Below, in pieces: positions 60,821 to 64,000 of a stretch of 64,000 nt of DNA (its first letter is position 1; each line of letters opens with the position of its first letter). The DNA is from Pontederia crassipes (taxonomy: Eukaryota; Streptophyta; Magnoliopsida; Commelinales; Pontederiaceae). Where the stretch lies: the NCBI GenBank assembly GCA_030549335.1, contig CM060198.1:38077853-38141852 (forward strand), read 5' to 3'. A program made the translations under genes and the position numbers. The notes beneath the pieces are model-generated. The model saw only the letters and a program-made list of their open reading frames with translations, ran no database searches and was not told where the DNA came from.

Positions 60821-63040
60821 ATCTTTAGAACTTTAACTCTATTTCAAACCTAAGTTGAACCGTTACAATCAAAGATAACGCTCTTGGGGATTAGAGTCTT
60901 AGAGTTAGGTTCAAAGCAATAAGTTATAGATACTTATTACAACCTTTGGGTGTTCTAAGAGGTGATAGATCTTTAGAACTTTAACTCTATTTCAAACCGA
61001 AGTTGAACCGTTGCAATCAAAGATAACGCTCTTGGGGATTAGAGTCTTAGAGTTAGGTTCAAAGTTATAAGTTATAGATACTTATGACATCCTTTGGGTG
61101 TCCTAAGAGGTGATAGATCTTTAGAACTTTAACTCTTTTTCAAACCTAAGTTGAACCGTTACAATCAAAGATAACGCTCTTGGGGATTAGAGTCTTAGAG
61201 TTAGGTTCAAAGCTATAAGTTATAGATACTTATTACAACCTTTGGGTGTCCTAAGAGGTGATAGATCTTTAGAACTTTAACTCCATTTCAAACCGAAGTT
61301 GAACCGTTACAATCAAAGATAACGCTCTTGGGGATTAGAGTCTTAGAGTTAGGTTCAAAGCAATAAGTGATAGATACTTATGACATCCTTTGGGTGTCCT
61401 AAGAGGTGATAGATCTTTAGAACTTTAACTCTATTTCAAACCGAAGTTAAACCGTTACAATCAAAGATAACGCTCTTGGGGATTAGAGTCTTAGAGTTAG
61501 GTTCAAAGCTATAAGTTATAGATACTTATTACAACCTTTGGGTGTCCTAAGAGGTGATAGAGCTTCAGAACTTTAAATCTATTTCAAACCGAAGTTGAAC
61601 CGTTACAATCAAAGATAACGCTCTTGGGGATTAGAGTCTTAGAGTTAGGTTCAAAGCTATAAGTTATAGATACTTATGACATCCTTTGGGTGTCCTAAGA
61701 GGTGATAGATCTTTAGAACTTTAACTCTATTTCAAACCTAAGTTGAACCGTTACAATCAAAGATAACGCTCTTGGGGATTAGAGTCTTAGAGTTAGGTTC
61801 AAAGCAATAAGTTATAGATACTTATTACAACCTTTGGGTGTCCTAAGAGGTGATAGAGCTTTAGAACTTTAACTCTATTTCAAACCGAAGTTGAACCGTT
61901 ACAATCAAAGATAACGCTCTTGGGGATTAGAGTCTTAGAGTTAGGTTCAAAGCTATAAGTTATAGATTCTTATGACATCCTTTGGGTGTCCTAAGAGGTG
62001 ATAGATCTTTAGAACTTTAACTCTATTTCAAACCGAAGTTGAACCGTTACAATCGAAGATAACGCTCTTGGGGATTAGAGTCTTAGAGTTAGGTTCAAAG
62101 CAATAAGTTATAGATACTTCTTACAACCTTTGGGTGTCCTAAGAGGTGATAGATCTTTAGAACTTTAACTCTATTTCAAACCGAAGTTGAACCGTTACAA
62201 TCAAAGATAACGCTCTTGGGGATTAGAGTCTTAGAGTTAGGTTCAAAGCAATAAGTGATAGATACTTATGACATCCTTTGGGTGTCCTAAGAGGTGATAG
62301 AGCTTCAGAACTTTAACTCTATTTCAAACTGAAGTTGAACCGTTACAATCAAAGATAACGCTCTTGGAGATTAGAGTCTTACAGTTAGGTTCAAAGCTAA
62401 AAGTTATGGATACTTATTACAACCCTTGGGTGTCCTAAGAGGTGATAGATCTTTAGAACTTTAACTCTATTTCAAACCGAAGTTGAACCGTTACAATCAA
62501 AGATAACGCTCTTGGGGATTAGAGTCTTAGAGTTAGGTTCAAAGCTATAAGTTATGGATACTTATTACAACCCTTGGGTGTCCTAAGAGGTGATAGAGCT
62601 TCAGAACTTTAACTCTATTTCGAACCGAAGTTGAACCGTTACAATCAAAGATAACGCTCTTGGGGATTAGAGTCTTAGAGTTAGGTTCAAAGCAATAAGT
62701 GATAGATACTTATGACATCCTTTGGGTGTCCTAAGAGGTGATAGATCTTTAGAACTTTAACTCTATTTCAAACCGAAGTTAAACCGTTACAATCAAAGAT
62801 AACGCTCTTGGGGATTAGAGTCTTAGAGTTAGGTTCAAAGCTATAAGTTATAGATACTTATTACAACCTTTGGGTGTCCTAAGAGGTGATAGAGCTTCAG
62901 AACTTTAACTCTATTTCAAACCGAAGTTGAACCGTTACAATCAAAGATAACGCTCTTGGGGATTAGAGTCTTAGAGTTAGGTTCAAAGCTATAAGTTATA
63001 GATACTTATGACATCCTTTGGGTGTCCTAAGAGGTGATAG
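60821..63040. repeat. 15-monomer block, copy 3 (2,220 bp)
   Basis: The order is that of copies 1 and 2, but with more differences: ttgcaatc near 61012, ctccattt near 61282, M13 with ctttagaac (61857), gctaaaag near 62397, and a full-length closing monomer (62893) with actttaactct. It keeps atcgaag in M14 (62049). The closing monomer leads into M2 (63041), unlike the earlier copies, whose closing monomer leads back to M6. Confidence 0.9.
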
Positions 63041-64000
63041 ATCTTTAGAACTTTAACTCTATTTCAAACCTAAGTTGAACCGTTACAATCAAAGATAACG
63101 CTCTTGGGGATTAGAGTCTTAGAGTTAGGTTCAAAGCAATAAGTTATAGATACTTATTACAACCTTTGGGTGTTCTAAGAGGTGATAGATCTTTAGAACT
63201 TTAACTCTATTTCAAACCGAAGTTGAACCGTTACAATCAACGATAACGCTCTTGGGGATTAGAGTCTTAGAGTTAGGTTCAAAGCAATAAGTTATAGATA
63301 CTTATTACAACCTTTGGGTGTCCTAAGAGGTGATAGATCTTTAGAACTTTAACTCTATTTCAAACCGAAGTTGAACCGTTACAATCAAAGATAACGCTCT
63401 TGGGGATTAGAGTCTTAGAGTTAGGTTCAAAGCTATAAGTTATAGATACTTATTACAACCTTTGGGTGTCCTAAGAGGTGATAGGGCTTCAGAACTTTAA
63501 CTCTATTTCAAACCGAAGTTGAACCGTTACAATCAAAGATAACGCTCTTGGGGATTAGAGTCTTAGAGTTAGGTTCAAAGCTATAAGTTATAGATACTTA
63601 TGACATCCTTTGGGTGTCCTAAGAGGTGATAGATCTTTAGAACTTTAACTCTATTTCAAACCTAAGTTGAACCGTTACAATCAAAGATAACGCTCTTGGG
63701 GATTAGAGTCTTAGAGTTAGGTTCAAAGCAATAAGTTATAGATACTTATTACAACCTTTGGGTGTTCTAAGAGGTGATAGATCTTTAGAACTTTAACTCT
63801 ATTTCAAACCGAAGTTGAACCGTTACAATCAAAGATAACGCTCTTGGGGATTAGAGTCTTAGAGTTAGGTTCAAAGTTATAAGTTATAGATACTTATGAC
63901 ATCCTTTGGGTGTCCTAAGAGGTGATAGATCTTTAGAACTTTAACTCTTTTTCAAACCTAAGTTGAACCGTTACAATCAAAGATAACGCTCTTGGGGATT
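63041..64000. repeat. U9: partial HOR unit, M2 to part of M8
   Basis: M2 (148 bp, tgttctaag), M3 (caacgataac), M4, M5 (ggcttcag), M6, M7 (gttataag) and 72 bp of M8 (ctttttc) follow in normal order to the window end. The expected M1 with gttgaaag is missing; the monomer before (62893) reads gttcaaag and looks like a join between the M11-like closing monomer of the 15-mer block and M1. Confidence 0.88.

Larger units (their letters stand above)
55643..63040. repeat. U8: rearranged HOR unit, 50 monomers, 7,398 bp
   Basis: U8 begins M1-M5 (55643-56382), with an M2 of normal 148-bp length. It then consists of three tandem copies of a 15-monomer block and never reaches M28-M42, so it has no closing marker. 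The next monomer (63041) is of M2 type followed by M3-M8, so the array returns to the start of a unit. The 147-bp monomers at 58455 and 60674 carry gaacttcactc. In this unit M14 reads ctatttc and ccgaag with atcgaag, unlike the ctttttc M14 elsewhere. Confidence 0.9.
1..64000. repeat. 148-bp satellite array filling the window
   Basis: The same 148-bp monomer repeats head to tail from the first to the last base. I counted 432 complete monomers and a 72-bp partial one. Only twelve monomers differ in length. Ten are 147 bp, starting at 5773, 10657, 18648, 29303, 31818, 36702, 42917, 49132, 58455 and 60674. Two are 149 bp, starting at 7252 and 33297. These sum to the observed net shift of -8 bp. 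No inverted copy, mobile element or non-satellite base was seen. No gene is present: stops occur in every frame of both strands, and in the consensus no open stretch exceeds about 100 nt. Family names for this monomer are not known to me. Long homogeneous arrays of this kind are typical of eukaryotic centromeric or heterochromatic satellites. Confidence 0.99.

Noticed and set aside
1-64000. Protein-coding genes or a repeat-protein gene
   Set aside because: 148 is not a multiple of three, so a frame crosses all three phases in successive monomers. Stops in the consensus (for example TAG at base 6, TAA at 14, TGA at 36 and TAA at 56 on the plus strand, and many on the minus strand) leave no open stretch beyond about 100 nt.
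1-64000. CRISPR array
   Set aside because: The repeats are 148 bp and directly adjacent, with no unique spacers and no cas genes.
1-64000. Ribosomal spacer repeats, or LTR or other mobile-element-derived tandem repeat
   Set aside because: No ribosomal RNA sequence, terminal repeat, target-site duplication, primer-binding site or element-coding remnant is visible anywhere in the window.
1-64000. Assignment to a named species or satellite family
   Set aside because: I do not recognise the monomer. Length and base composition alone do not separate plants, insects or other animals.

Overview
The whole 64-kb window is one uninterrupted tandem array of a 148-bp, AT-rich satellite (about 35% G+C in the first monomer, by hand count). 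All copies point the same way. I see no gene, RNA gene, transposon, inversion or unique sequence. Starting monomers at the bases after the near-constant GGTGATAG, the window holds 432 complete monomers (1-63928) and a 72-bp partial one (63929-64000). The length account closes exactly: 420 monomers of 148 bp, ten of 147 and two of 149. Nothing identifies the species. A long homogeneous array with multi-kilobase higher-order repeats (HORs) points to a eukaryotic centromeric, pericentromeric or other heterochromatic block in a long-read assembly. That placement is inference.

The array is strongly hierarchical. A marker monomer ending in a five-G version of the TTTGGG motif (tgggggtcct at 3531, 10487, 18478, 27061, 36532, 42747, 48962 and 55621) closes each HOR. 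I name units U0-U9 and use the 42 monomers of U5 as reference types M1-M42; M42 is the marker. U0 1-3552 (partial, 24 monomers); U1 3553-10508 (47); U2 10509-18499 (54); U3 18500-27082 (58); U4 27083-36553 (64); U5 36554-42768 (42); U6 42769-48983 (42); U7 48984-55642 (45); U8 55643-63040 (50, no closing marker); U9 63041-64000 (partial).

Unit sizes differ by whole-monomer gains and losses whose breakpoints can often be seen. U4 is U1 plus a 17-monomer tandem duplication. U2 is a 45-monomer form plus a 9-monomer duplication. U5 and U6 are near-identical 6,215-bp neighbours that share a 4-monomer deletion. U7 has a 3-for-3 block replacement. U8 was rebuilt as three tandem copies of a 15-monomer block and then falls back to M2. 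Above this, 1-10508 recurs as 24419-36553, so U1 and U4 sit in a larger duplication. Several chimeric monomers mark crossover or conversion points.

The pattern fits in-register unequal exchange and conversion, with recent local amplification (U5/U6, the 17-mer, the 15-mer). Monomers carry a perfect 13-bp dyad and are about as long as the DNA in a nucleosome core. A centromeric role is possible but not shown. All positions, counts and comparisons were made by eye; small base differences may have been missed.
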